Positions 26,614 through 36,670 of a stretch of DNA of 64,000 bases are shown here, piece by piece. The stretch's first letter is position 1. The number at the start of each line of letters is the position of its first letter. The notes below the pieces were generated by a model. It saw nothing but the letters and a program-made list of their open reading frames with translations. It did no database searches and was not told the origin of the DNA. Source of the DNA: Microplitis mediator (taxonomy: Eukaryota > Arthropoda > Insecta > Hymenoptera > Braconidae); NCBI RefSeq assembly GCF_029852145.1, contig NC_079971.1, positions 13,497,697-13,561,696 of the forward strand. The letters are read 5' to 3'. Made by a program: the position numbers and the translations under genes.

Positions 26614-26899
26614 TTTATCTTTTAAATTCTCTAACAAATTTTCCATCGGCCTCAATAATTTAATTGGAAAAAGGACGCTATAAATTTCAAATCGTATGTA
26701 TCAATTCGCATATCATATAACTCATTTTTAGTAAACTAAGAATTAAAAGAAAACTTACATCGAAACGTATCCCTAAAATAAAATAAAATAAGGCTTGAAT
26801 AAAACATTTAAGCCGAAAATTGCATGTGTTAGTCCGAACGCCCCAATCCACGCAACCAAATATTAATTAAATAATAGTCGGACATAACAATGAATTTTC

Positions 26900-26920
26900 T
26901 GGTGGCAGCGGTGGGATTCG
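26900..26920 (+). promoter_or_regulatory. Primer-binding site complementary to tRNA-Leu
   Basis: The segment starts TGGTGGCAGCGGTGGGAT. Its complement is the CCA-tailed 3' end and T-arm of tRNA-Leu(AAG/UAG), extending 21 bases into the T-loop. It begins 10 bases after the LTR. The old relative keeps the site with one change (8105-8124). Confidence 0.85.
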
Positions 26921-27061
26921 GTCGTTTAAGTATTTTCTTTTAATCTATTTAAAATAGTTATATACAGTAGAATTTTAAGAAAAAAAAAATTTTGAAAAAT
27001 ATTTAAATTGTTTGAACAAATAGAAAATTAGAATTTATAAATGCTAAAAATTAAAAATATA

Positions 27062-27109
27062 TTCCTTTAAGGAGTTGTATCTTCATTTTCTTTATGAAAA
27101 ATAAAGGAA
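27062..27109 (+). repeat. Structured RNA motif, leader copy c
   Basis: Outer stem TTCCTTTA/TAAAGGAA. Hairpin 1 is GGAG(TTGTAT)CTTC, with one G-U pair. Hairpin 2 is ATTTTC/GAAAAAT. Confidence 0.7.
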
Positions 27110-27892
27110 CTTTATTTTTAATCACTATTTTATAAAACAAAGGAAATACATAATATAATCGTGGTAGATTTTACTATTTTTATTAAAGTCGGGTGATCTA
27201 GAAATTTTTATGGCATCCTTCTTTCCTCTTAAAAATTAAATTTAAGTTATAATTATAAGAATAATATATTTACTTGAAACTTTGATACTTTGCTATCACC
27301 GGGAATAATCTCTCAAATCATTATAATATATATATTCAATTAAGAACACAAATAGTATATTTTTAATTTCTTTTGAGCCGTATGAAAATAGACAAAGTGT
27401 TGTTTTATGGTGTTTTGTTTTCACTACAGATTTAGTATTAAATCTAATTCCTGAACAAATGTGGAGGTGATTAGATCTCCTCATAGGAACATAGTGAAAG
27501 GAAAAATTTCCGTAAAAGAAACGTATTAAAATATAAAAAAAATTCTCTCAAAGTTTCAGACCAACTGTTATATTTACCTATATGAATTTTATTATTATAT
27601 TTAAACTGTGCATGTAATTGAGGCTGATACAAAAATTATACGTACTAATATCCTAGTTATTAAGATAATACCCTAGACCCCCCAAACCGATACGCATAGT
27701 CGTAAAAGATCAAGAAAAAAAAATTTTTTTAAGGAAAAATTTTTCGGTATCTGATTTTGCAGCAGGATAGCTATTTTCGGAAAACTAGTGGCGAACAAAA
27801 ATTTTAAAATTAACCCTTGAAATAGTACATGAAGCCTGAGGGTACATTACAAAATATTAAAATTCTGAAAATGTATAAGATTAAAAATAAGC

Positions 27893-27940
27893 TCCTTTAA
27901 AGAGTTGTATCTCTATTTTCTCGCAGGAAAAATAAAGGAA
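27893..27940 (+). repeat. Structured RNA motif, leader copy d
   Basis: Outer stem TCCTTTA/TAAAGGA. Hairpin 1 is AGAG(TTGTAT)CTCT. Hairpin 2 pairs TTTTC with GAAAA. Confidence 0.7.
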
Positions 27941-29112
27941 TTTTATTTTTATCCGCATCTTATAAAAGAAAAGAAAAACCTTCAAAAACTTATTGAATTT
28001 ATAAAAGAACAAATTTTTAGAAAAAAAACATATCATCGAGTTTCCCCTTTTCGGTTGCTATAATAATAAAAAAAAAATTTTTTAGTAATTGTTCATATAT
28101 CATATTATTAATACGTTTTCGTTGAATAATTATTCGGTTTAATTTTATCGCAGGAAATATCTTATTTCGATGACTAAAGTTTTAGTATACGATTACGATC
28201 TAAAAGAATTATTACAGCAAGGCTTAAATAATATAATATAATATAATATTTTATAAATATCATATTAAATAATCGTAAGAAAAATACACATATATATATC
28301 ATCTTACTCGCGTCAGCAATTTAGTAAATAAAATAATTTATCTTATATTTATGTCTACTCGGCATTTGGGTCCGTGTGAATAGTTTTTATTCCAGTTATC
28401 GTAGATAAGAATCGAAATTCAATCCTCGAACGTTACGATTTAATGACGAAAGCGAACTAAGAATAAATACAAAGAATTATTTGTGTAATCGGACTACATC
28501 CGCTTATCTTCGTTGGACTCTTTGAGCAAAAATAAACTTCGTTTATAAACTTTCACTTTTATGTTTCAACTATTTTGTTCTTGGAAATATTTACTTTAGA
28601 AAATAAAACTTTTATTTTTTTTTTATTAGTTTCAAAATACGAAAAGTATTTAAAATAAAGAAAAAAAAAACAAAAAAATAAGCACATGTGCAGCTAGAAT
28701 AAGAAAACCATTATAGGCTTACTTTTATGACCTGGAGTACTTGCCTTGTACAAAGGACTCCCTATATTTTCATCTTTACTATATAATATAACCCAAAATA
28801 TTCTAGTTTGAACCCAAGACGAAAAACACATGTTCTTTTGGGCACAATAGCGTAAGTTGGACTCCACAATAAATTAAATAAATAAAAGAGAAAAAAAAAA
28901 TATTTTTTTTTTTTTTACTTTTAAATTGAAATTTTATTTCATGTTACAGTAAGACAGTACTGCCTTTTTGTTATTAGTAATTCTATTTATAATACAATAT
29001 TCCTTTAATATAGAACGATTTCAAAAACTTAATATTTATAAAGATACTAAATAATTAAATTCATTTTGAGTAGAATTTTATTAAAAGTCTAAATTAGTAC
29101 GGAGCAGTCATT

Positions 29113-29152
<40 letters not shown>

Positions 29153-29290
29153 CATGGTTTGTTGGGACCAACTAACGATAGTGTTAGAAAAATACAATAC
29201 ATTTCATCCATTTAATCTTCTTTTACTTTTATATTTATTTCTATTTTAGAGTATTTCCGCTCATAAGAAATGTTTAAAATTAAAAATAGC

Positions 29291-29338
29291 TTCCTTTAAG
29301 GAGTTGTAACTTCATTTTCTTTAAGAAAAATACAGGAA
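29291..29338 (+). repeat. Structured RNA motif, leader copy e
   Basis: Outer stem TTCCT/AGGAA. Hairpin 1 is GGAG(TTGTAA)CTTC. Hairpin 2 pairs TTTTC with GAAAA. It is the most diverged leader copy. Confidence 0.6.
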
Positions 29339-30023
29339 CTATATTCCAGAAAAAAAAAATTTTTTATCTTTGCTGATATATATTTATATTCATATATATA
29401 TTTTTTTTTTTTATTATCGCGAAAATACACATAATCTCTTGCAGTCATACGGCACTCAGGCCCTCTGACGTCAGAGACGTCCTTTGACCGGACAAGTACC
29501 TAGGGTCATAAAACTCAGGTCAAATTTTTGTTTAGTCCTCTTTAAAAATAAAGCGTTCGTTTTCCATTTACATTTAATATTACTTTAAAAGGAAATATAA
29601 AATAGAAAAAATTCCTTTTTATATACAATTTTTACTCGGAGCGCTATTTTCATTTTCGTCAATTGCTCAGAGAATTCAACGCGGATATATATATATATAT
29701 ATATATCTGTACATATATATATATCGCTAAAGGCAGAAAATTTTCAATAGATATCGTAATAGCACTTAATTAATTAGTTACTCGAATTTTTCGGATCTTA
29801 ATACTTAATTAATTAAAATAATTTATAGGAAAGAAGAAAGATTTCTCTTTTAATTTAATTAGAATACGCGTATATATATAACTATATCTCACATTAAAAT
29901 ATCACTTTTGAGTTAAAAACTCTTTTCCTCTAAGTGGGAACAAAAGTGACAATTTCAACAACTCTATATAAGATTGATAAGATTTAGGTAGGAATTAGCA
30001 ATAAACACCTTAAGTTATCTTTA

Positions 30024-31352
30024 ATGCCGAAAAAAATGACGGAAGAAGAACTTGCCCTCCGAATGGAGGAGCTCGAGCAACGACAAAGCGAATTTGAACA
30101 ACAAAAACGAGAATTCGAACAGCAAAAAAAAGAGCTAGCGCGTCAAAAACGGGAGGCTGAAGCCGCCGCAGCAAATAACACACTTCCCAACGGGAACGTT
30201 ACCGTAAATATAGATCCTATTGATAGATTCTATACTCCAGCAAGAGATTTTGCCGCCACGATCCCTATATTTTCGGGCGACGGCGAAATAACATATGAAC
30301 AATTTGATCGGTCGGTTACACAGCAACTCCACCTGCTACCTCAAAACAATCAGGATGTATATGTGGCACACCTTCTAAGCAGGCTAAGGGGGCGAGCTAG
30401 ACGGTACGTAGAGGCGAAAGAATTGGCTACGGTAAAAGAAGTATTAGAAATCCTTAGGAAAGAGTTCAGGCCGCAGAACCCGATCAGATTTTTAAGTCGG
30501 AAACTGGCACGGTGCCAACGGGAACGCGAAGAATCCGTCGAGGAATTTTACTATCGCATAAAAGATATTCTGAACAGCCTGAAAGCAGTTAAAGATAAAG
30601 AGACAAATGGATGCGCAGCTTATGCGTCTGCATGCGCAGACGCTAAAGAAATATTTTTCGAAAATTTACCAAAACCCCTTCGACTCATGTTCGCTAAACA
30701 AATGCAAGACGAGGCTATCCGACTAACCCCACTTTTCGAGGAAGTTAAACGTTTGATGAAACTAACTGGGGATTATACCAGCAACTCGAATCGAGTACGG
30801 AGGTACGATAACGAAAACGCTCGCGCGGACGCGTGGGAGAACTCGAAGTTTTCCAGAGATTATGACGATTTTCAGAACCAACAAAGAGCCCGTAGAGAAC
30901 ATGCCACCCCGTATATTCCTAAGTACGGCCCAGACCCTGACAAAGAAACTGAATCTTTTTCTTACTCCCCCAAACTAAATCGGAAAGCCAACCCTCCGAT
31001 AAACGAAACGGGAGATACTCCAAAATCAAACCTCGGTAACGTATCGGAACCAATCGCAAAGCCCGAGGGATATCGTATCGCAAAACGTGTCCTATTCCAT
31101 GAGAAGGCGCCGGTTCCAGCGCCAGATGATAAAACTACCGAATTAGAATTTTTACGGAAAAAATATGACGAATTGCTACGACGCGTCGAAACCCTCGACA
31201 GCCGTAATTTAAACTCCAACGGTGCTCGATACACGGGGGGGATGTCGAGCAACCAAATCACCCCACCCCCTCAGAGACGCAGCGCGCCGAGCCCAACCAA
31301 CGCGGCGGGCCTGCAAAAGAAGTTCAATGCAAAACCCTCTCCGGAACAATAG
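30024..31352 (+). CDS. gag: Gag capsid polyprotein of the giant gypsy element
   Basis: 442 codons. Residues 1-45 form a charged coiled-coil rich in Glu, Gln, Arg and Lys with repeated FEQQK. Residues about 75-250 resemble Ty3/gypsy retrotransposon Gag: an FSGDGE-type start, an arginine-rich LRGRARRY helix, then the RKEFRP, YRIKDIL and NLPKPLR blocks. The C-terminal part is proline- and lysine-rich. No CCHC zinc knuckle is visible, as in other errantivirus-like Gags. The frame overlaps the -1 protease frame from 31208, and a run of seven G at 31235-31241 in phase (ACG GGG GGG) is a plausible slip site. Gag would assemble the particle around the RNA. Confidence 0.88.
   Translation: MPKKMTEEELALRMEELEQRQSEFEQQKREFEQQKKELARQKREAEAAAANNTLPNGNVTVNIDPIDRFYTPARDFAATIPIFSGDGEITYEQFDRSVTQQLHLLPQNNQDVYVAHLLSRLRGRARRYVEAKELATVKEVLEILRKEFRPQNPIRFLSRKLARCQREREESVEEFYYRIKDILNSLKAVKDKETNGCAAYASACADAKEIFFENLPKPLRLMFAKQMQDEAIRLTPLFEEVKRLMKLTGDYTSNSNRVRRYDNENARADAWENSKFSRDYDDFQNQQRARREHATPYIPKYGPDPDKETESFSYSPKLNRKANPPINETGDTPKSNLGNVSEPIAKPEGYRIAKRVLFHEKAPVPAPDDKTTELEFLRKKYDELLRRVETLDSRNLNSNGARYTGGMSSNQITPPPQRRSAPSPTNAAGLQKKFNAKPSPEQ
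31235..31241 (+). promoter_or_regulatory. Candidate -1 ribosomal frameshift site
   Basis: G GGG GGG in the gag frame, the X XXY YYZ form of a slippery heptamer, inside the 145-base gag/protease overlap. A GC-rich stretch that could fold lies at 31280-31310. The site is inferred from sequence only. Confidence 0.5.
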
Positions 31353-31975
31353 GAAATGGGCCGGTAATAACTTTAAATAATCCAAAATATTTTAAGAAAC
31401 TTTTATCTGTGTTGCTAGACACAGGATCGTCTCATAATTTTATCAATTTATTTACGCTAAACGGGGAAGTCGAGGTTTACGAGACCTTGAAATCAGTCAA
31501 TGGAATTACTCACGAGTCCGTCCCGATAATAGGTATAACAACATTCAAAATCTGGGATCTGAGTATCGACTTTTTCGTAACAACAGCCCCCATTAATAAA
31601 TATGACGCAGTAATCGGTAATGATTTCTTTGATAGTAACAAGGCAATCATTTCGTTTTTCACCAACACTATGGTTTTGGGAAATAGGCCTATTCGTCCTA
31701 TTCCCATTGTATATAATACACAAAACCATAAGGTTGTGTTAAATCTTAACTCAGGTCCTACTATCAAAGTATCATGTAGCGATCTGCACGAAGATCAACA
31801 AAAATTATTAATCGATACGGGCGGCGACGTCAGCTTGATAAAATTAAAAGCGCTGAAGCCCTACCTTCCAGTAGACACGAGTAAGATATTAGAATTAAGT
31901 GGAATAGGTACTAAGCTCATAAGCACTTTAGGAATAGTTTGGCTAAGAATTCGAATTCCATATCGTAAAAGATGA
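31241..31975 (+). CDS. pro: Tandem retropepsin region (gag -1 frame)
   Basis: After the slip site the frame stays open to 31975. It contains a full retropepsin: LLDTGSS (catalytic Asp) near 31412, and the VIGNDFF strand that matches the ILG(R/D)D motif near 31608. A second retropepsin starts with LLIDTGGD at about 31807. Its own GIIGNDIL strand lies beyond the frame change at 31947-31975, in the pol frame. Two retropepsins in a row are unusual; retroviral and Ty3-type proteases dimerise from single copies. The change to pol is +1 in sense. It could be programmed (AGA followed by UGA) or a one-base indel beside a duplicated GAATTC. Confidence 0.75.
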   Translation, partial: DVEQPNHPTPSETQRAEPNQRGGPAKEVQCKTLSGTIGNGPVITLNNPKYFKKLLSVLLDTGSSHNFINLFTLNGEVEVYETLKSVNGITHESVPIIGITTFKIWDLSIDFFVTTAPINKYDAVIGNDFFDSNKAIISFFTNTMVLGNRPIRPIPIVYNTQNHKVVLNLNSGPTIKVSCSDLHEDQQKLLIDTGGDVSLIKLKALKPYLPVDTSKILELSGIGTKLISTLGIVWLRIRIPYRKR

Positions 31976-31991
31976 CTTTCCCATCGCCGGT

Positions 31992-34900
31992 ATGGGTATA
32001 ATCGGGAACGACATATTAAAAACAGAAAAAGCGGAACTGTCTTACAGCAAACATTCGCTGACTTTGATAAATATACCTGCGCGAACGATACCTTTCGTTA
32101 ACGGAGATAGAGATCAGTGGATTACGGTACCACCTAGAACGAGTATCTGTTATTCAATTGCCGTCGAAGCCAATCTCCTAGATGAGGGGTACTTACCCCA
32201 AGTCCAGCCTTTTCCTGGAGTCATCTTAGGGGACGCCGCGGTAAAAGTAAAAAATGATAGAGCAATTGTCATGATAACCAATTTTAACGAATGTAGAGCC
32301 GAATTCGAAGTACAACCGATTCCCATCGAGGAATACGAAGTAAACCCGCATTACATACCTGGCGAAAGCGATAGCGAATCCTCCGATGAGCAATCTGATC
32401 CACAATCCGAAAACCCGGACCGTATAAAAGAAATTTTGAGGCGAGTTCCTATGAAAGATCTAACAGCCGAGCAAAAACAACATATCCTAGAGCTAGTTCG
32501 GGAGTTTCATGATAGATTCTTCCTTCCGGGCGACGAATTGGGCCTTTCAAATACAACATTCTGCCGAATTCCACTAACCGATAATAAACCCGTTAAAATC
32601 AAGCAGTTTCGGTTACCCAAAGAACATCAGGACGAAGCTAAACGTCAAGTGAAAGAATTAATCGAAACTAACGTCATTCAGAGATCCAGATCTCCATATA
32701 ACGCGCCGGTATGGATCGTCCCTAAGAAAGCGGATGCCCAAGGGCGAAAAAAATGGAGAATGGTCATAGATTTTCGGGCTTTGAATAAGAAAACTATCGG
32801 TGATTCATATCCTCTACCCAACATCAACGACATGTTGCTCAGACTAAGCGGAGCAACGATGTTTAGCGTCATGGATTTAGCACGCGGGTTCCACCAAGTC
32901 CCCATGGCCCCAGAAGATCGGGAAAAAACAGCCTTTTCCACACCAGAAGGACATTATGAATTTGTTCGAATGCCTTTTGGTCTTAGCGTAGCACCCCCAA
33001 CCTTTCAAAGGATGGTAGATGACGAAACTGAAGATATGAGAAATGCCGGGGAACTCGAAAACTTGATCGATGATTTCCTGATTCCCGCTAAAGATCTTAA
33101 CGAACACAATAACCGATTAAAAAAATTTCTACATAAACTTAGAGAAGCAAATCTAACCTTACAGCCGGAAAAATGTAAATTCTTCTGCAAAGAGGTGACA
33201 TTTCTTGGGCACATAATCAGTCCCCAAGGTATTAAACCTGACCCAGCAAAAGTTTCAGCGTTAAAAGCCGCTTCCCAGCCCACAAATCACACTCAAATGA
33301 GAAAGTTTTTGGGGTTGGCCAACTATTTGCGAAGATTTATTGAAAATTTCGCGGAAAGAACTAAACCTTTAACTGAACTTACAAAGAAAAATAAAATTTT
33401 TAAATGGTCTGATGAAGCCCAAATTGCTTTTGACGATATCAAAGACGCGATTTGCGAACAAACCTTGCTGATTCATCCTCGCCCGGATAAAGCGTTTACC
33501 TTGATAGTCGATGCTTCCGAGGTAGGAGTAGGTTGCATTCTAGGTCAGGAAATTGAAGTAGAATCAGATATAGACCACCCGGAGAGAATCGTACAATTCT
33601 TGCCAATAGCATATGGGTCTCGTACATTAATAGACGCGGAAACTCGATACACCAGACAGGAGCGCGAATGCTTAGCTCTCGTATTCGCTATCAAGCAGTT
33701 TCGGCCATATCTGCATGCACGTGAATTTACGGTACAAACTAACGAGGGATGTATCTCTTGGTTGAGAGACGGCGTACATCTAACGGATAGGCAGGTTAAA
33801 TGGAAATCTCTATTAAATGGGTATAGGTTTAAAGTCGTTCTGAAAAGAAAAGTTGGCGATCAACTAGCCGATGCTTTATCAAATAATCCTCCGACTCGTT
33901 TAATAGAACCGTGCTCTACCAGTCAAGTTAGCATGTGCCCGATAGATAACCCTCAGACTATTCCAACTAAAAGAGGACCAGGTAGACCCAGAAAAACGGA
34001 CAAACCCAACCCTTCAGGGAAGGAGAAACCCGTCTTTCCGGTACCTCGGGAAACCATTGCCTCCAGATTAAGACAAAGAATGAGTGAGTCAAGGTCAACT
34101 GATCACCTCTACAAAAGACCTAACTATAAAGAACTAGAGACGTCTGCGCTTTCGTCGGCAGATGAAACCCTTAGTAAGTCCAATCCGCAATTATCAAAGG
34201 TAACAGTTTCGCCACCCAGGGCATTTCCTAAGGAAATACCCTCCGTGGTAGAAATAGAACCTAATTTCACCGAGACCGACGAAGCCGAGCGCGATAGCCC
34301 TCCGTTATCCGAGAACACTGGCGCGGAAATAGTTGAAAGAGATTCAAATCCCGAAACGATCGTACCGGTCAACTTACAAGAGAGTTTTAGTAAATTTGAC
34401 GAGATTATACGAAAACGGGAAGAACAAGAGCAGGCCGCGGAGTTGTTGCGGGAGGAACAGGAACGGGAGAAGGCTCTATCGAGAGAACATTTAGTAAAGG
34501 AAATCAGAAGATCGTTTCATCGGTTTGATCGTACCCTAAGGGGAGCAGAGTCAGAAAATTCGGAGGAGGAATACGGTGAGGAATCGGCCTCCGAGGCTGA
34601 TAACGAGGAAGTAAATGAATCGGAAGATGAGGCGGAAGAATCCGAGATCGACTCTATCGACGAGGCTACGAACGAAAGCCTCCAGCAAGTAACGGTACCA
34701 CCTTTCGGAGAGGTAACACCTTCCCTCAACCGACAACTCATGTCCTCTTTCGGAGAAATGTACTGGGATAACGGGGCATATAAACTATTAAGAACTCCCG
34801 CTGGAGAAAAGATCTGTTTTTCGCCACGGTCACCCTTTACATTAGACTTAAATGTAACTCCTGAGAGTCCAATCGAACGACCCGAGGAGAACCTAGAGTC

Positions 34901-36650
34901 AAACACCCCGAAACAGAAAACACCAATTGAGACTGAAAAACCGGAAACACGTAAAGATGAAGATTTAGAACAACCCGTTTTGCTAAAACCAAACCCGAAA
35001 TACCCGTTGCCCAACACAGTCACGGCGCATAATATATCCAAGTCTTTCGAAACGGAACAATTACCTGACATAGGTAGGACCTCTGTTGGTTCAGAATCGA
35101 ATAAGAACAACCCATTCAGCTCTGAACCAGTAGGGGAACCGCTCTTAAAGATCTCTCATAGTCGGGACGGGCTCACCTATGCTAAAGATAACATCGCTCA
35201 TTTCCTTTCCGCAGATTGTAAGTTTACGCAACCAGTACCGAAGTTACTGCAAGCGTTAAATTATATTTCTGAGGCTGAATTTAAAATAAATAAACCTAAA
35301 GTAGGACAGGTATTTGTAACTCAGTATGGAAAGAGTCGAGTCTTTACAGTATTCTTTAAATCCCGTCATTTTGAGAAAACTACTCCGGAAATGATATCAG
35401 ACGCCCTTTATAGATTAAGAGGGGCCTTAGAAAAATACAAAATATTGACATTAAGGATAGCCGAAAATGGTGATGAGATCGGAGAGGGAATAGAACCCTA
35501 TTTGTGCAAAATATTCAAATTCTGCCCGATTAATCTCACACTCACTAAAGGTAAAATAATATGCCCAACCGAAGACCAGAAGGTACCGATAATTACCGAG
35601 CATCATTCTAGTTTAATTGGAGGCCATAAAGGCGTCGTAAAAACTTTTTGGAGAATACGCGAGCGGTATTATTGGTCCGGAATGAAAGAGGACATACATA
35701 AATTTATACAGAACTGTGACGTCTGCCAGCGCGAAAAATTATCGCGAATAAAGACCAGACAACCTATGATAATCACTGACACGCCCTTTGAACCGTTTGA
35801 AAAAATTTCAATTGACACGGTAGGACCACTCGAACTAACTCCTGACGGTAACAGACATATACTCACTATACAGGACAATTTTTCAAAATTTTGTGCCGCC
35901 GTCGCGATACCGGATATACGAACTGAAACCATAGCTGAAGCGTTAGTTAATAATTTCATCAGCTTATACGGATGTCCGAAAGTAATCTTATCTGACAATG
36001 GTACTTCGTTTACTAGCAAACTTTTGAATAAATTGGCGCGAATTCTAAGAATTAAGCGAGTAACAACTTCTGCGTACCACCCGCAGTCTAATGGAGCATT
36101 GGAAAGATCGCACCATGCCTTAGTCGAATATCTAAAGGTATTCATAGAATCATTCCCGGATTGGGACAAATATTTGGCTATGGCAATGTTTAACTATAAC
36201 ACAACAGTGCACTCTGCTACTAATTTCACACCGTTCGAACTAATATATGGGAAAAATGCTCGCTCACCAACCTCATTCCCAGACTACTCACAGATAGAAA
36301 CCTACCCCGAGTCAATCGGGAACTTACTGACCCGATTAAACGAAGCTCGAGCTATAGCTCGAATAAATCTAATCGACGCCAAAATTCACTCAAAAGACCG
36401 ATACGATAAAAATTTACACGAGGTAGATTTTTCACCCGGTAAATTTGCATATGTAATAAAAGAACCGCGAAAGGGAAAACTCGATAGTTATTATCGCGGA
36501 CCCTATGAAATAGTAAAGATCCTAGAAAATGGTACCGTAGTCCTAGAAACGGACGAGGGACATAGGTTCTCAAAACACCCGTCAAAAATAAAACTAGCGT
36601 TCTCAATTCATGAGATAGCTAAGAAAACCTTAAAATCTCGGGCTTCATAA
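31992..36650 (+). CDS. pol: Pol: reverse transcriptase, RNase H, AT-hook linker, macro-like domain, integrase
   Basis: 1,552 codons from the first ATG; the frame is open from 31947. Residues 1-30 finish the second protease. RT is at 200-420, with FRALNKKT, FSVMDLA (D295) and an IDD active site (359-361). RNase H is at 500-640: D507, an acidic E557/E559 and D623/D627 are present, but the usual TDH is TNE, with Asn at 584. A linker follows (640-1055) with an AT-hook (RGPGRPRK, 661-668) and very acidic stretches. Residues 1055-1190 resemble a macro domain. Integrase has an HHCC finger (H1205, H1212, C1242, C1245), D1275, D1335 and E1371, and a GPY-type module (YRGPYEIV). It copies the RNA and inserts the DNA. 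RT, RNase H and integrase calls are firm; the macro call is inference. Confidence 0.93.
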   Translation: MGIIGNDILKTEKAELSYSKHSLTLINIPARTIPFVNGDRDQWITVPPRTSICYSIAVEANLLDEGYLPQVQPFPGVILGDAAVKVKNDRAIVMITNFNECRAEFEVQPIPIEEYEVNPHYIPGESDSESSDEQSDPQSENPDRIKEILRRVPMKDLTAEQKQHILELVREFHDRFFLPGDELGLSNTTFCRIPLTDNKPVKIKQFRLPKEHQDEAKRQVKELIETNVIQRSRSPYNAPVWIVPKKADAQGRKKWRMVIDFRALNKKTIGDSYPLPNINDMLLRLSGATMFSVMDLARGFHQVPMAPEDREKTAFSTPEGHYEFVRMPFGLSVAPPTFQRMVDDETEDMRNAGELENLIDDFLIPAKDLNEHNNRLKKFLHKLREANLTLQPEKCKFFCKEVTFLGHIISPQGIKPDPAKVSALKAASQPTNHTQMRKFLGLANYLRRFIENFAERTKPLTELTKKNKIFKWSDEAQIAFDDIKDAICEQTLLIHPRPDKAFTLIVDASEVGVGCILGQEIEVESDIDHPERIVQFLPIAYGSRTLIDAETRYTRQERECLALVFAIKQFRPYLHAREFTVQTNEGCISWLRDGVHLTDRQVKWKSLLNGYRFKVVLKRKVGDQLADALSNNPPTRLIEPCSTSQVSMCPIDNPQTIPTKRGPGRPRKTDKPNPSGKEKPVFPVPRETIASRLRQRMSESRSTDHLYKRPNYKELETSALSSADETLSKSNPQLSKVTVSPPRAFPKEIPSVVEIEPNFTETDEAERDSPPLSENTGAEIVERDSNPETIVPVNLQESFSKFDEIIRKREEQEQAAELLREEQEREKALSREHLVKEIRRSFHRFDRTLRGAESENSEEEYGEESASEADNEEVNESEDEAEESEIDSIDEATNESLQQVTVPPFGEVTPSLNRQLMSSFGEMYWDNGAYKLLRTPAGEKICFSPRSPFTLDLNVTPESPIERPEENLESNTPKQKTPIETEKPETRKDEDLEQPVLLKPNPKYPLPNTVTAHNISKSFETEQLPDIGRTSVGSESNKNNPFSSEPVGEPLLKISHSRDGLTYAKDNIAHFLSADCKFTQPVPKLLQALNYISEAEFKINKPKVGQVFVTQYGKSRVFTVFFKSRHFEKTTPEMISDALYRLRGALEKYKILTLRIAENGDEIGEGIEPYLCKIFKFCPINLTLTKGKIICPTEDQKVPIITEHHSSLIGGHKGVVKTFWRIRERYYWSGMKEDIHKFIQNCDVCQREKLSRIKTRQPMIITDTPFEPFEKISIDTVGPLELTPDGNRHILTIQDNFSKFCAAVAIPDIRTETIAEALVNNFISLYGCPKVILSDNGTSFTSKLLNKLARILRIKRVTTSAYHPQSNGALERSHHALVEYLKVFIESFPDWDKYLAMAMFNYNTTVHSATNFTPFELIYGKNARSPTSFPDYSQIETYPESIGNLLTRLNEARAIARINLIDAKIHSKDRYDKNLHEVDFSPGKFAYVIKEPRKGKLDSYYRGPYEIVKILENGTVVLETDEGHRFSKHPSKIKLAFSIHEIAKKTLKSRAS

Positions 36651-36668
36651 AAGAAAATCTTTTGTTGC

Positions 36669-36670
36669 AG
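36669..36670 (+). promoter_or_regulatory. Candidate splice acceptor for env
   Basis: TTTTGTTGCAG runs directly into the env ATG at 36671, as expected for a spliced env message. Confidence 0.6.

Larger units (their letters stand above)
25356..26889 (+). repeat. 5' LTR of the giant gypsy element
   Basis: Begins TGTTATGTCCGAC and ends with the exact complement GTCGGACATAACA (13-bp terminal inverted repeats). It contains a TATA-like box, two three-way-junction motifs, a short basic open frame (26362-26613) and a splice donor at 26590/26591. Confidence 0.95.
26921..30023 (+). other. Long untranslated leader before gag
   Basis: 3.1 kb without a convincing gene. It holds three structured-motif copies (27062, 27893, 29291), AT microsatellites (29115-29146, 29685-29705) and AT-rich filler. 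Packaging and gag translation signals should lie here, but I cannot place them. Confidence 0.7.

Noticed and set aside
24067..26889. The inverted LTR as an older solo LTR into which the element inserted
   Set aside because: A nested insertion would leave the rest of the old LTR after the 3' LTR; instead 44443 onward is TATA plus unrelated sequence, and the missing 249 bases are nowhere nearby.
34124..35110. Long minus-strand frames opposite pol
   Set aside because: They are shadows of the acidic linker codons in pol, serine-rich and without domains.
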